NCBI GenBank assembly: GCA_911728435.2
Contig: OU452201.1
Location: forward strand, 23,126,001-23,190,000
Direction of reading: 5' to 3'
Length of the DNA: 64,000 bases
DNA from: Apoderus coryli
Lineage: Eukaryota > Arthropoda > Insecta > Coleoptera > Attelabidae
Shown: positions 22,396-34,020 of the stretch, in pieces
Position numbering within the stretch: position 1 is the first letter of the stretch
How the letters are laid out: each line of letters opens with the position of its first letter
Made by a program: the position numbers and the translations under genes
Notes under the pieces: generated by a model
The model's database searches: none
What the model was told of the DNA's origin: nothing
The model's input: only the letters and a program-made list of their open reading frames with translations

Positions 22396-22640
22396 TTACA
22401 AGGAATTTTTGTTAATGTTCCATCCGGTTAAAGGTAATATCCTCCCGTATAATTTGGCTTTCAAAAAATGTTTACAGCAAACTACTGCGGTCTGTGACGG
22501 GTTAGTATTAGATCTAGGAATAACTTGTAACCATTTCTGTTTTAAATTATTATCTTTGGGAAATAGAAAAACTACCATTTTTCTCTTGTTTTATTGCGCA
22601 ATTATAATTTGGTTTATATCCAGGTATACAGCATGCTGAA
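22396..22640 (-). pseudogene. THAP-type zinc-finger domain relic
   Basis: The THAP domain is a C2CH zinc-binding DNA-binding fold used in host regulators and in P-element-like transposases. The minus strand reads CCIPGYKPNYN near 22630-22600 (the second zinc Cys of the usual C-x-P-x-C is Tyr), then after a frameshift VVFLFPKDNNLKQKWLQVI, then SQTAVVCCKHF. This matches the THAP order: CxPxC, FPKD, KKW/QKW, then C..H-F. The frame ends after NINKNSL. One mutated ligand and a frameshift indicate a dead copy. No transposase catalytic domain was found next to it, so a P-element or host-gene origin cannot be separated. Confidence 0.6.
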
Positions 22641-23959
22641 GGCATATTAAAATCCACTAATATCCAAGAATTAGAAATAAAAAAATCAGGTACTTACCTG
22701 AAAATTTAACTGAATTTATTAATAATAATAATTATTATTCTTAAATATACGTACAACAGGCACTTCCACTGCCTAGGTATCCGACAATTAATGATTTAGA
22801 CCGAGTGCGCGTGTTACAAATGTTATAATGTAAACACAAACAACAAAAATAGACTTGAACTCGACGTTGCCAAATATACGATTTTATGGCTTGTCTAAAG
22901 ATGGTTGTGGCAATAGCAATAATAATATTTAGAACTTACGGTGAAGTATAGTATTTTCTCTAACCAATGTATTCTCGCTAACCAATGTTCACTGAATGCA
23001 ATTTTTTAAAAGGTGTTTTAAAAAGTAAGCCACATAATTATGTTAAATATAAATGGAGATTAAATTACCTCCACTTAAAGTATTAATGTATTTAAAAATG
23101 TGTAACTAGCTATATACATGTTGTCATATAAAGAAAGAGGCACAACATGATACAGTAATTTGTGAATTGAAAATTTTGCATTTTAGCTAACCTTACATAG
23201 TCGCAGCAAAACAATAAATAAGCTTACAAACATTAACACACGCAGTAGTTTTAAGAAACTAAATAACTAAGAAAACTAAAAACATCTGGAAGTATATTAC
23301 GCAAATAAGTTAAATGTAAATATCTTGTTATGATAAAAAACAAACATAAGCACTGTCAGCTCAAGAATTCAAAAATTCTGACAAATTATAATTTGAATAA
23401 AATACCATTATTGAAACAAAAAACAACTTCGGATTGCAAAAATCAATTCATCATTGACCTAGTTAAAATGAAAATCACCTTAAAAAACTAAGCTACACTC
23501 TGCGTTTATAATATGTTCCCAAAAAGCATTTTATAAAAAGTACACAAAATGCTTGGAATTTCGAATGTCTGAGAAATTATTATGATTATTACCATAAATT
23601 CCAACGAAGCAAATAATAGTGGAAATAGATAGGTGCACCCTAGTTTTGTGTGGCATTAAATCCGCTTAGGTCTGCGTTAAATGATCCAAGACAAAAATTT
23701 TACAATGGCTGGGTTTTTATGGGACGATGTATCAAGCAGAAGCTATAGGCGTTTATTTAAGGTGCAGTTGAACAGTAACAGTGTGGGCAAAAATCAATTA
23801 AATAGTTCTATGTTATGATTAGTTTTTACTGGACATCCGTAAACTGTAATAAATTCGTGATCATTTTTAATAGTTTGATTTTCTACATTAAAAAGTTTAA
23901 ATACGAATTTTCATCAAGTACAAGTCAACACTACGAATCTTCACCACAAAGCTAAGTAA
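22641..23959. other. AT-rich non-coding stretch
   Basis: No recognisable coding region or repeat other than short AAT runs near 22716-22738. Confidence 0.45.
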
Positions 23960-24690
23960 CAAGAGGGATTGGGAAATGATTTTACACACCAGTAACCTCA
24001 AAGAAAACACTATGAAATGGTTTACATGCGGCTCCAAAACCAATATAGGGACAGGAGCAGGAGTATTCGGGCCTGGCACAAAATACTCTGAACGCAGAAT
24101 CATGAGGAATATACACCAGCGTCTTCCAAGCAGAAATTCACGCAATCGGCAGATGCGTACAATTTAACCCGGAGTGCGACATTGTGCGGCCATATCAGCG
24201 TCGAGTTAATATGTCATCAGCTCAAAAATGGTGCGGGACCAACCTAGCAAGAATAATAGAGTTGTCATTGTGTGGATCCCGGAACATTTTGGTGTCAGGG
24301 AAAACGAAGAAGCCAATAAGTTAGCAAACAAGGGAGTGTCAACCCCTTTTGTAGGGCCTGAACTGTTTTGCGGCTTAGAGAAACACACCTAGAAGGAGAA
24401 GTTCAGAATTAAGAAGGAAACAGACAGAGCAATACTTTGGTACGCTATGCATTCTTTCATGACATTGTCGCCTTAATAAACATAATATGGCAAGATTAGG
24501 CCTAGAAGACAGCGACGAATGCAGATTCTGGAGGGATCACACAGTAACAGAGTGCGCCGCTATGAGATCCAACGCGAGGAACACTTGGGGCATGAAATCG
24601 TGCAAGATGGAGACGTGTTGTGCCTGTAACCAGCTAAGCTACTGGAGTTCATAAGAGCTGACCTGTAGAACTTGATGGAGAGTTGTAACT
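23960..24690 (+). pseudogene. RNase H domain relic of an I-like LINE
   Basis: The plus strand reads WFTCGSKTNIGTGAGVFGPG, where the first RNase H catalytic Asp of TDGS is Cys. A shifted frame then gives VFQAEIHAIGRCVQFN (second catalytic Glu). Further on come VVIVWIPEHFGVRENEEANK and LANKGVSTPFVGPE, covering the VPGHSG..GNE.AD region. A decayed zinc-knuckle start, DSDECRFW, follows near 24513-24533. Several frame changes and lost catalytic residues mean it cannot function. It belongs to the same broad group as the relics at 11.3 and 41.6 kb but on the opposite strand. Confidence 0.65.
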
Positions 24691-26229
24691 TGACACGCCG
24701 ATCAAGTAACTCAAAACAGGTGGATAAAATAGACAATCAGGTCTTAGTGTATCAGACACCCCTAATTTTAATCTTAACCTTAATAATATCAACGATTTAA
24801 AATATTTCTGTTACTACAGGTGACATAAAAGCCCTAAGCGCATCAAGATCCAAAACAAGAATAATGATATTAAATAGTCTTTCAACTATTCGGAAAAACA
24901 ATAATTTGCTCCTGATTTGAAATCCATTCTGGTTAACAGGGAATAATATGCTTTCGGGTAAGCGATGCCATGAACAGGACTAGCATCTGTAATTGCTATA
25001 GCATTTAGCACCGTTAACTACATACACAAAACTTCGAAGTAGTTTTTTCGAAATCAATAGCCAGCTCTTGCTCATGAACAGATTACATAATTATTGACAC
25101 CTAAAAACACGTTAGACAATGACCATTGAAACGAACGAACGTGTTATGTTGGAATTATCTTGTGCTGCGACAAATAGAGCCGATAAAGCTAACAAATTTT
25201 TATGGAACCATGAGAATTCTGGATCTGGTCCGTAAACTTTAACAATATCGATGGGTGTATTAAAGTCGGTAGATCAACAGGTATATGTCACTTGCACATT
25301 AAAAAAAGACTTGTAGCTGGCTCGATTATCCTTGGGGATCCTATAATTTTGCAAAATGGCACTGACTGTATGTTTATGAACACGCAATAACTGCTCAAAA
25401 GGCATATCGAGGAACTTCTGTAGTTGTTGTTTTTACTATGGTTCCAAAAGTTATTCATTTTTAAATAAGGGAAAGCATAGTTTGCTGAAAAATGTCTATC
25501 GCTGATCCGATTAATACTGTGTTGCGAACCTTTATATCTTCCTCGTATTCTTTTCATGTTAATTTAATTCTTTCTTTCATCTGTTATAAAGAGGTTATAC
25601 AACAGCGTCGCAAGCTACTTAACTTTGTGGGTTTTTTTTTTTTTTCATATGCAACTTCTATGTTTTGATGTATTTTTTGTTGTCTCTTTTGTCGTCACGG
25701 TTGCTCTACATTTTCCATCAACCAAAAGTATGTCGGTGTATTATATGCTATCCAATACCTATATATGGTCCATAAATAATGCAAAGGCAGTATAGCACTA
25801 TGCTGATGCTGCCATCTTTTGATGTTACAGAATATGTAATAATGGAAAAACTAAAATATTATTTCGGTATGCAGACGCCGTACCATTTTAATGACGGTAT
25901 TATTACAAAGCCTCCTATTATTTCCATGACTCGTAGGATTATGTCTATGTCTACCCTTTCAGAGTGTGTAGAGTTATGCTGGAAACGAAAACATCGTCAC
26001 GAGATTTACTTCAAAATAAAAATATTACACAAGGTTACTAAATAAGTACTCCTCGGTCATTAGCAGGTTTTTTTGATTGAATAAAGATAAATATGGTGAG
26101 CTAGTGCATTCGAAATTGTTTTTTTTTTGTTGCTTAGTAGTATTTTTTCTCCAACAATCATTTAAAATTGAACTAATCGAATATACCACCCAAAAGGTCT
26201 GTAATGCAATAACAACAAGTCTACAGAAT
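24691..26229. other. Non-coding stretch
   Basis: No family recognised. The 88-codon plus-strand frame at 25779-26045 and the 89-codon minus-strand frame at 25288-25557 lack known motifs. Confidence 0.4.
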
Positions 26230-26450
26230 ATTGGTTCGATCATTCTATTCACCGATGAGGCTTGCTTTACCAAGGACGGCTGCTTCTACAGTCGAAACAG
26301 CCACATGTATGGGATCATCACAATCCTCACCCCGGAATTATTAGGAAGAGTGGAGGCAAGTAGTACAGCAAGTTCCGCACATCTTCCAACGGTTGCGCGA
26401 TTCAATTCGTCGAAGTGGTAATTATAACCTAAAACGCATTAATATTTCGA
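26230..26450 (+). pseudogene. Internally deleted mariner (DUF4817-type) transposase fragment
   Basis: The plus strand reads SIILFTDEACFTKDGCFYSR, then NSHMYGI: the first catalytic Asp block (FTDEA.FT.DG...RNSH). It is followed almost directly by EEWRQVVQQVPHIFQRLRDS in another frame, a C-terminal transposase block. The catalytic core between them, with the second and third Asp, is missing. Inverted termini were not found. Confidence 0.6.
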
Positions 26451-26509
26451 ATTTCTACGAATCACAATAAGAATATCACCAGCATAAATTATGCTGATAT
26501 CCGTACGAC

Positions 26510-27545
26510 AGTTTGGGGATTAAATACACAACTAAATATGGGCATTATTTATCTTGTTTGTAATATTCCAGATGTCCCTTTAATAGCTTATGCAGATGAT
26601 ATATCTTTCATTGTTTCGAATGTCTCAACAGATGAACTTCAGGAGGATTCTTCTGTGCTTGTTCGGAAGTTCTGCGGATTCTTCGAGAAAATTTGCCTTT
26701 ATTTTAACTCATCGAAGACGAAATTGATGAGGTTTAGTGCTAGACCATACACATGTCAGCCTCTTGCTGTAAGAGTTGGTGGTGATGAGATTGCTGCTTC
26801 ATGTTATGTGAATTTCTTGGGTGTTCGGATGGATAGCGGTTTAACTTGGAAGCTTCATTGTGAGAAAATGGTGGTTCAGTTAAATTCATCCTTTTATTTG
26901 ATAAACTCACTGAAGTCAGTCTTGGATCAAGGTCAGGTGTTGATGCATTACTATTTCCAAGTGGAGTCGCGACTGAGGTACGGGGTATTTTTATGGGGTG
27001 ACTCTACCATGACGCATGATATATTTGTGAAGCAAAAAAGAATTGTTAGATGCATAGCTGGGCTTGCCGACAGATACGGTTGTAGGCCGATGTTTCAGAA
27101 ATTTATCCTTAAAATACATACATTTATGAAGTATGTATTCTTATTCAAGAAAATTTCAAGAATTTTCCACAAAACCGTGATACACATACTGTAAATATAA
27201 GCAGTCGAAACGACTTACACATAAACAAGTTTAAATACAATTTGACTCAGAGGTCAATTTATTGCCAGGGGATGTATAATCTATAATAAATTGCCAGATG
27301 GATTGAAGTCTGTAAAAGAAATTAAGAAGTTCTCAGTATTACTAAAATCATTTCTTGTAGCTGAGGTGATATATTCTGTTAACGAATATTTTTCTCTGGA
27401 TGCCCGATTAGCTGTTACTTATAGAAATTGTTGTGTTTTGACATGTGTCTTATACATAGTGTTTATAATTCTGTGTAATTTTATAGGTGAAGATTGTATA
27501 CATTCTGTAATGTCATCTGGATAATGAATAAATAAATAAAAATAA
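26510..27545 (+). pseudogene. LINE reverse transcriptase 3' fragment with (AAAT)n tail
   Basis: The frame 26538-27194 reads IAYADDISFIVSN (catalytic motif C), KTKLMRFSARP, VNFLGVRMDSGLTWKLHCEK, RLRYGVFLWGDS and KQKRIVRCIAGL, the palm end, thumb and C-terminal part of a Jockey/CR1-group RT. After a frameshift, LPDGLKSVKEIKKFSVLLKS, then SVNEYFSL, completes the C-terminus (about 27285-27410). The 3' end at 27520-27555 is AATAAATAAATAAAAATAAA, a normal LINE tail. It is 5'-truncated just upstream of the YADD motif. Confidence 0.75.
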
Positions 27546-27717
27546 ATAAATAAAAAACATATTATTTGGACCATCAAGTGTAATCCTCGTTTTTGCATTT
27601 AACTGGATATGTATACCTAGAGGAATTAATGTTAACTGAAAAATATATGAATTAATATTTTATAAATTTAGTTGTATGAACTTTTTCCTATATATAATAA
27701 TAAAATAGTAATAAATA

Positions 27718-27766
27718 ATACAGAACATAACCATTGACGCTATATCAATCATATTATGTTCTGTAT
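27718..27766. repeat. 13-bp inverted repeat hairpin
   Basis: ATACAGAACATAA at 27718-27730 and its exact complement TTATGTTCTGTAT at 27754-27766, with a 23-nt loop. Origin unknown. Confidence 0.7.
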
Positions 27767-30505
27767 CGAGGGCTCCGCTTAACTTTATTCGTATATCATT
27801 TAGTTGAAATTGATGTTAAATATATTTGGTAGATTTTAAATTACCTTTCGTAATATTTTTAATGTTGTTTGATGACTGTATATTTTTAATAAAGTCAGTA
27901 GAAATGTTAGCTGGATTTAATAATCAGTCCCAACTGTCACTCGAAACAATTTTCAGTATCACTATCAATGGCCTAACCATTTACAACATGTGTGGTTTGT
28001 TGTATATTCCTGGTAGTATGGTACGCGCGCCAGGCAAAATTATGGAAGTTATTTCTACTTCTTAATAGAGCGCAAGCCCGCGGTTATTAAAATGTTTTTT
28101 CACAGGGGTTCAATGAGTGCCCTCGCTACGAATCTAGCTTTTGTTGTCAACAAAAATAAAGTCCCACAAGATTTTACAACACTAAGAAGAGTACTCTTCG
28201 CCAGTGAATTCTTTGCTCGTATCAAGACTAACATAACGGTAGCATAACCACTAAATGAAGCAGTTTTATTGGCAAGAACTACGAAAAATATAATAGAGTT
28301 ATGACCTAGTATTCAGTCTTCATATTGAATTTCCGCCTAAATTACCTATACCAGTATAGTGAAAATAAAAATAGTGTGATAATTATATCTTGCTTATGAC
28401 TGATCAATACCACCGTAAATATAAGAGACAGTATACCAACTGGTGTCGAATAAAATTTATTAATTATCGCTATTTTACTTACGACACACTATATGAAAAT
28501 AGGTTATTAATAAAACTTTTAGTTTATTAGAAAATGATTTTCGCATCAATACCATTTTCTCATCAAAGATCAAAAGCTATTTTCAGTGAGGAATTAATAA
28601 TAAAATCTAATAGATTGGTTTTCTTCTTTTCGTGCGTTGATGGCCCTCCTCTTCAATTCCAGTGCGTAATCCAATAAATGTTTCGAAATTCCTCAAAATA
28701 AGGCACACTTTACGAAAATTAATTTAAATGATCAGTCGACTACTACTTTTGGGAAGAATATAGGTGCGAATCTCCAATTTCTTATCTCGGTGAGCAGGTT
28801 TTATCTATAAAACTGTATATCCGTAGTGAATATACAGGGAGACCAAAATAAAAATTCTTATTATAGAGAAAATATTGCAATTAGTGAAACAATAATAATT
28901 AGGAACGAGGGAACGTAACATCAAGTGATGTGATCTAAAAACAGACAAACATTAATATCTTTGTAAGGTGTCATTTTGTACGATTTTTTTAAAATTAAAT
29001 ACAAAATTGGATTTTATATTCGCTTAATAACCTTAAACTGATTATTATATGATGTACCTAACAATAGACAAGAGTTAAATACAATTTTATTCTACAGAAA
29101 ATAAATAATTACCGTCTACAAGTACACTTCATCGGTTTAGAAGTTGCGGGGAAAAAATGAAGGGTTCCATGAGTTAATTTAGGCATTACAGAACTTCGAG
29201 TCAAACAAAAAGAAAAACCTGTATTTTGTGTGTTAAAATGTCATTTAAATCTCTTTTATATTAAACCGATAAAATTATTGGCTTTCAAGAATCTTTGAAT
29301 CAATCTGCACTAAATGTTGCAGGCAATGCTCTAGGCTTGAGACCTACTTTTATTGTCAGTTTTAATTAAACTAACTTAATTTTTAAAATCAGAATTCACA
29401 AATAGTTGCTGACAGTTTCCAATATAAGATATCTATATCAAACTAATACATAAATAAACAACACCAAACAAGTAGGACTAGAGCCTATAAGATCACATAC
29501 CTACACGAGATATCGAAACAATATCGCAAACGCCGCCGCGCTGTTTTTATATGTGCCAAAATAATAACTGTCTCTTCTAATTCTGGAGAACTTTGTTGTG
29601 TGAAACCTATTGTAGTTTAACATATATATATTATATATTTTATAATATATTCTTGTGTAAGTTTAAACAAAGATAAGTATGTAACTTCTAATTACATGTT
29701 TATACATTATTGTACAATTTCATTTTAAGAATATAGCGGAAAAACAAGGTTTTTAAGAATAAAATATTATTATTCACTTATTCTTAATTAAATAATAAAC
29801 ATTTTTATTATTATTTATTTTACTAAAAACTATTTAATCTCATACAATAGAAAGTACAACTGGTTTAATAATACTCTTGTGAATACTGCAGGGCAACGGG
29901 TATAAATCGAGACACCAACTCCCTCTAATAAACGGTGGCGACCGACGCTGAGTGAGATAGACAATGTGTCGAGTAGATTTCAGAGTGGTTTTACTATCTC
30001 TTATATATACGCTGTCAATACATACACACTTGAACCTGCAACTGTATTCTCCACTTTTAAACAAAAAACTGTAACATTGATTTACCACAAACTTGACATC
30101 TTAATTTGCCTTGTCTAAAACATTCGTTTACATGAAAACAAGCGCCTGCCCTAAGATTCACTATGTTTTCCTTTCAGAATTCATTACTAATGACACACAG
30201 ACATGCGATTAAATACAGCGAAAGAATATATCCATCTCATATTTCAAAATGGTAATTTATAAAAGTAGATGTTTGTTAGAGAAACGCCAACATATAGAGC
30301 TTTCTTTAAGGAATCTACTAGTCTACGACAATGAACATGTAGTGTGTAGCGTATCTGCAAAAGAGTTATGAGGATCTTATAAATAATATACCAATAAATT
30401 ACTAAAACGCGAGGGTGTAACCGACATTTAAACTGTAGCATGTGGTTTTATAAGAACGGGAGAAGTATCTGTGGCATTTAGAAATAAGATCTGATTTAAG
30501 CGAGT
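27767..30505. other. AT-rich non-coding stretch
   Basis: Nothing recognisable in about 2.7 kb. A small CG-rich spot (CGCAAACGCCGCCGCGC) lies at about 29524-29540 with no reading frame. Confidence 0.45.
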
Positions 30506-31300
30506 GGAAACATCTAATTATAGTTGAATACAAGAATGAAAATTAGTGTTATCGATTCGTTACAGAAAATTAGCTGGATGATTTTAAGGTATGTATACGG
30601 AATTAGAAAATATGATTCAATAAACCACAAATTGGTTAGTGCAAAATGGCTTTCTATGAAAGATAGACGATGTCATCACGCTGTATGGTTTTATCACAAT
30701 TTACTGCTTGACGGTCATCCACCATATTTGTTCGAAAAGATTAGATTTAGGTCTGATGTAGGTACACAATCTTAATCTGAGGTTTAAGGGTTTGTTGTCT
30801 CCTCCTGCTCATCGCACCTTATTATTCGAGCGATCCTTTTGCTATAACGTTTATAGCATCTACAATGGAATTCCTCACAATTTTAAGACTTTTAAAATAA
30901 CAACATTTCGTGTACTTCTTAGAAGGAAACTATAAAATTTGGTTTAATTTTCATATTGTGTAGTGGTTATGATTTCGAATTTAATTTTATTTTCTTTTTG
31001 TTGTTTTTCTTTCTTTGCATTCATTGCAGTTCAAATTGATTTAGTTAATTGTAAGTTATAGGGAACAGTTATAGATGTTGTAGTATAAATTGTTAATTAT
31101 TCCGTACAGGTTAGAATAACAAAATCAGTTTTACTGCCTTCTAACCCCTTTTGTAGTTATTTATTGGCTTCTTGTAGTTATGATTGCGGTTATTATATTG
31201 TAATTGTGATTTCCGTTTTTATTCTGTTTACACGTTATGCATTGTAAATTTTTCTTTATATATGACTGCAAATAAACTGTTTATTCTTATATTATTATTC
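30506..31300 (+). pseudogene. CR1-group LINE reverse transcriptase C-terminus and 3' region
   Basis: 30524-30775 reads LRYVYGIRKYDSINHKLVSA, KWLSMKDRRCHHAVWFYHNL and PPYLFEKIRFRSDV. It aligns by eye with the C-terminal third of the intact LINE at 16.3-18.3 kb (FINNLRKYDHISHTYVSLMW, then LKMDNRWQFHLGNFLFNILK). After a +1 frameshift the sequence continues as NLNLRFKGLLSPPAHRTLLF, CYNVYSIYNGIPHNFKTFKI and FRVLLRRKL up to a stop at about 30932. A 3' untranslated region of about 350 bp ends near an ATATTATTATT run at 31290. Confidence 0.7.
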
Positions 31301-31524
31301 CTATAAATACTACAATGCAAAAATAAAAGAAAGTGTGAGGAATATTATGCAAAATGTATCTTTATGTCAAGAGTTGGAATAACTGCAATCCCGTTACTTA
31401 ACTGTTGGTTTAAATGATTGTCATAATCAATAAGTGGAGTAACTTCAATTAGTCTCAAGAATAGACCAAACATATAACTATTGTCAATACCTTTTTTTTT
31501 TTTCTTGAAACTTAGTATTTAGTT

Positions 31525-31862
31525 TTTTACTGGTCGATTTTCTTGGGAATGAGGTTCAGATGAAACTAGTTTTTGAAATAAATATTGTATTCATGTCATG
31601 TCACATTTTTTTTTGGTGCACAACGTTTCGTCTATTACGTTGTCTTCTTCAGGCAACAGAATCTTTTTTTTTTAAATTTCTTACAACATCTTTTCATTTG
31701 ATAATATGTACCATAAATGCAAATTATTTCTGTTCAGTATTGGGCAATGTTGTAGAAACGTTGTACGCAAAAAAAAAATGTGACATGAAATAAATACACA
31801 ATATTTATTTCAAAAACTAGTTTCATCTGAACCTCATTGCCAAGAAAATCGACCAGTAAAAC
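31525..31862. mobile_element. Inverted-repeat element with a second hammerhead-like subtype
   Basis: Arms 31525-31629 and 31756-31862 are inverted copies over about 100 bp; shared blocks are TTTTACTGGTCGATTTTCTT and GATGAAACTAGTTTTTGAAA. The left arm continues inwards with a hammerhead-like core. The right arm ends at GAAACGTTGT without it. This is the same asymmetric layout as the other hammerhead foldback copies, but the arm sequence differs. Confidence 0.6.
31610..31660 (-). ncRNA. Hammerhead-like core with a poorly pairing stem II
   Basis: The minus strand reads CTGAAGA (31652-31646), then GACAACGTAATAGAC, then GAAACGTTGTGC. The conserved CUGANGA and GAAAC are present, but the bases that should form stem II do not pair well here, so this copy is probably inactive. 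Confidence 0.4.
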
Positions 31863-32382
31863 ATTGTCAATAGCTATTTTCTCACTATTATGTAGGTAGT
31901 GCAAGATTTCAGGCAACATTTTCTTGTCGTTGTATAAGTTTATATTTTAAAATGAAAAAACAAGAGGACACTTAAATATTTAATGTTGTCGTAGATGCAC
32001 AGGGTGTCCCAAATTCAATTATCCAAAACCAGACTAGATAAAAATATTTTTTGTATAAAACTCACGATGAGCGTTAACGTTGTTTTTTTTAATTGCTTAG
32101 TTTTCGAGATACATTAATTCATATAAAATAATAAAATTGAAAGTAATTGATTGCTTATTATACTAATAGTTTAATTAATATATTAGTGTGAGTCTTGTTA
32201 CATTATGTAACAAGCAATTTGTAACTGATTTAATATGTATGGAATCAAATATTGATTCATTAAAAATATATATATAATCTTATACTTAAATGCAATAAAA
32301 AATATTAACACTTAAAAAAACAATCTAGGAACAGTAGAAAAACAATGCAACAGTACAAAATTAGATGTAAAAAAGAAACTAA
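31863..32382. other. Non-coding stretch with a mariner-like end
   Basis: CACAGGGTGTCCCAAATTCA at about 31999-32018, followed by TTTTCGAGATAC at 32101-32112, resembles the left end and subterminal sequence of mariner-type elements. No partner end was found. Confidence 0.4.
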
Positions 32383-32726
32383 AACAAATTCCTGGTCGAA
32401 AATTCCACTGAAGTCACCTTGTGGAAAAATATATATTTTTTTAAATTATTTAAATTGTAATCACATAGGTAGTTAATAAAATTATTTAAATTTTAATCAC
32501 ATAGGTAGTTAATTAAATAAAAAAAATACATATTTTTCCACAAGGTGACTTCAGTCGAATTTTCGACCAGGAATTTGTATGTCTTGGTGAAAAGATTTTT
32601 CGATTGTTGACTGGTCTAGTCCCGAAACATGTATGGCTTATAAATTCTATTAAACTTATTTTGTGGAGATTTGACTTTCATTCAAACACTAACATTGCAA
32701 CTCCACTTAAGAATGGACTATTTTTT
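32383..32726 (+). mobile_element. Hammerhead-type foldback element with a two-copy tandem core
   Basis: Left arm 32387-32443 and right arm 32521-32579 are inverted (CCTGGTCGAAAATTCCACTG; GTCACCTTGTGGAAAAATA). The centre holds two tandem copies of about 36 bp, each with AATCACATAGGTAGTTAAT. The right arm continues to a decayed hammerhead: stem II GACT/AGTC, then GAAACATGTATGG at 32624-32636. The terminal hairpin follows (GTGGAG 32663-32668 with CTCCAC 32701-32706), then AAGAATGGACTATTTTTTC. The left arm is truncated. Inner-arm sequence (GAAGTCACCTTGTGG) also resembles the arms of the 32.88 and 45.43 kb elements. Confidence 0.6.
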
Positions 32727-32749
32727 CAAATAAATAATGTGTGTGCATT

Positions 32750-32878
32750 GTTTTGTCTATATGAATGTAGAAATCTCAGATTAATCTATGACTCGAAGCT
32801 AAGATTGCGGTCGCACGTTCGAAAGATTGTTCAATCTAGTTTTGGCGCACTTAGAATATAAAAACAGAAAAATTATAG
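32750..32878 (+). pseudogene. LINE reverse transcriptase relic, 5' piece
   Basis: Reads LRLIYDSKLRLRSHVRKIVQ, then SSFGALRI, matching the block after motif C (LGVxxDxxLRFxxHVxKxxQ) of CR1-group RTs. It is interrupted at 32878 by the foldback element and resumes at 33500. Confidence 0.65.
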
Positions 32879-32939
32879 TAGGAAATAAAAGTCTGACTCC
32901 ACAAAATCAATTTAATACGTTACACTCAATGTGTTACAT

Positions 32940-32983
32940 CCATACATGTTTCGAAGCTCACTAGCTTCATCATCAGTGGTAAA
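32940..32983 (-). ncRNA. Hammerhead ribozyme motif (left arm)
   Basis: Mirror copy of the right-arm motif: CTGATGA at 32976-32970 and GAAAC at 32952-32948 on the minus strand. Confidence 0.6.
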
Positions 32984-33350
32984 TTTCAAGAGAAAATTGT
33001 ATTTGCAAATGTTACATATGACTAGGTTGAGAGTAATGCGTTGAAGTCACTTTGAGGAAAAAATTTTTTTGTTAATGTTATTAAAATAAAATCATGTTAA
33101 TATATGTTATATCTGGTTTTTCTTTTTTGTAATCACTGCAGAATAGAATTTTTTAACAAAGTTGTGGTCTGTCTTTCTACGCAGTACAAGTACTGCAGTG
33201 ATTACAAAAAAGAAAAACCAGATATAACATATATTAACATGATTTTATTTTAATAACATTAACAAAAAAATTTTTTCCTCAAAGTGACTTCAACGCATTA
33301 CTCTCAACCTAGTCATATGTAACATTTGCAAATACAATTTTCTCTTGAAA

Positions 33351-33394
33351 TTTACCACTGATGATGAAGCTAGTGAGCTTCGAAACATGTATGG
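33351..33394 (+). ncRNA. Hammerhead ribozyme motif (right arm)
   Basis: TTTACCA, then CTGATGA (33358-33364), stem II GAAGCT/AGCTTC with loop AGTG, GAAAC (33382-33386), ATGTA, then TGG (33392). Stem I pairs CCA with UGG directly at the core and can extend (UUA/UAA) past a bulge. Stem III is a minimal AC/GU. The predicted cleavage base is the A at 33391. Confidence 0.65.
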
Positions 33395-33499
33395 ATGTAA
33401 CACATTGAGTGTAACGTATTAAATTGATTTTGTGGAGTCAGACTTTTATTTCCTACTACAATACATTCACTCCACTTCAGAATGGACTACTTCTTTAAA

Positions 33500-34020
33500 A
33501 GAAAAATTATAGATAAAAGAACAAAAATTTTGTTATTGGAGACATTAGTTTTGAGCCATTCCAATTTTTGGAATAATTGGATATTTATACGGTTTGTGTA
33601 TTGACTCGAAATCTAAGAACACAATTCAAAAAATCTCAAATGCTTGTGTGCGTTTTATTTTCAATTTGAAAATTCGTGCTCATGTAAGTGAAAAGTTTCG
33701 GGAATTGGGATGGATGAATATGACTACTAGAGTTAAATATCACTTGGCATGTTTTGTAAGGAGATTAGTTGCTCTGAATGAACCCCAATATCTGATAAAA
33801 AATTGACACATCGACATGCACAGCACGGCTTAGCTACGCGAAATAATCACATATGTTTTCAATACCTAAGCACCGTACTACCACCTTTAAAAGGTCTTTC
33901 TCATATAACGTGCGGAAAATATACAATACCGTTTTTATTTAAAAAAAAAACATGTGAAGGACAATTATCCTTGATCCTAGTGATTGTATTTTTCAAGTGT
34001 ATTTCTTGGATGGTTTAGGG
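33500..34020 (+). pseudogene. LINE reverse transcriptase relic, 3' piece
   Basis: Resumes after the target duplication: KIIDKRTKILLLETLVLSHS, NFWNNW, then CIDSKSKNTIQKISNACVRF, REKFRELGWMN-like VSEKFRELGWMN and KYHLACFVRRLVALNEPQYL. A frame change then gives THRHAQHGLATRNNHICFQY. This is the thumb and C-terminal part of a CR1-group RT. Stops and frame changes show it is dead. Confidence 0.65.

Larger units (their letters stand above)
32879..33499. mobile_element. Hammerhead foldback element with identical arms and a 13-bp target duplication
   Basis: Arms of about 266 bp (32876-33141 and 33193-33458) appear identical by eye around a 51-bp spacer. Each arm carries a hammerhead motif. The right arm is the full one and adds a hairpin (GTGGAGT 33432-33438 with ACTCCAC 33469-33475) and the end AGAATGGACTACTTC. 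AGAAAAATTATAG flanks the element at 32866-32878 and 33500-33512. It splits a reverse transcriptase relic whose reading continues on the far side, so the insertion is later than that LINE. A target duplication of 13 bp is more like target-primed retrotransposition than a TA-targeting transposase. Confidence 0.75.
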
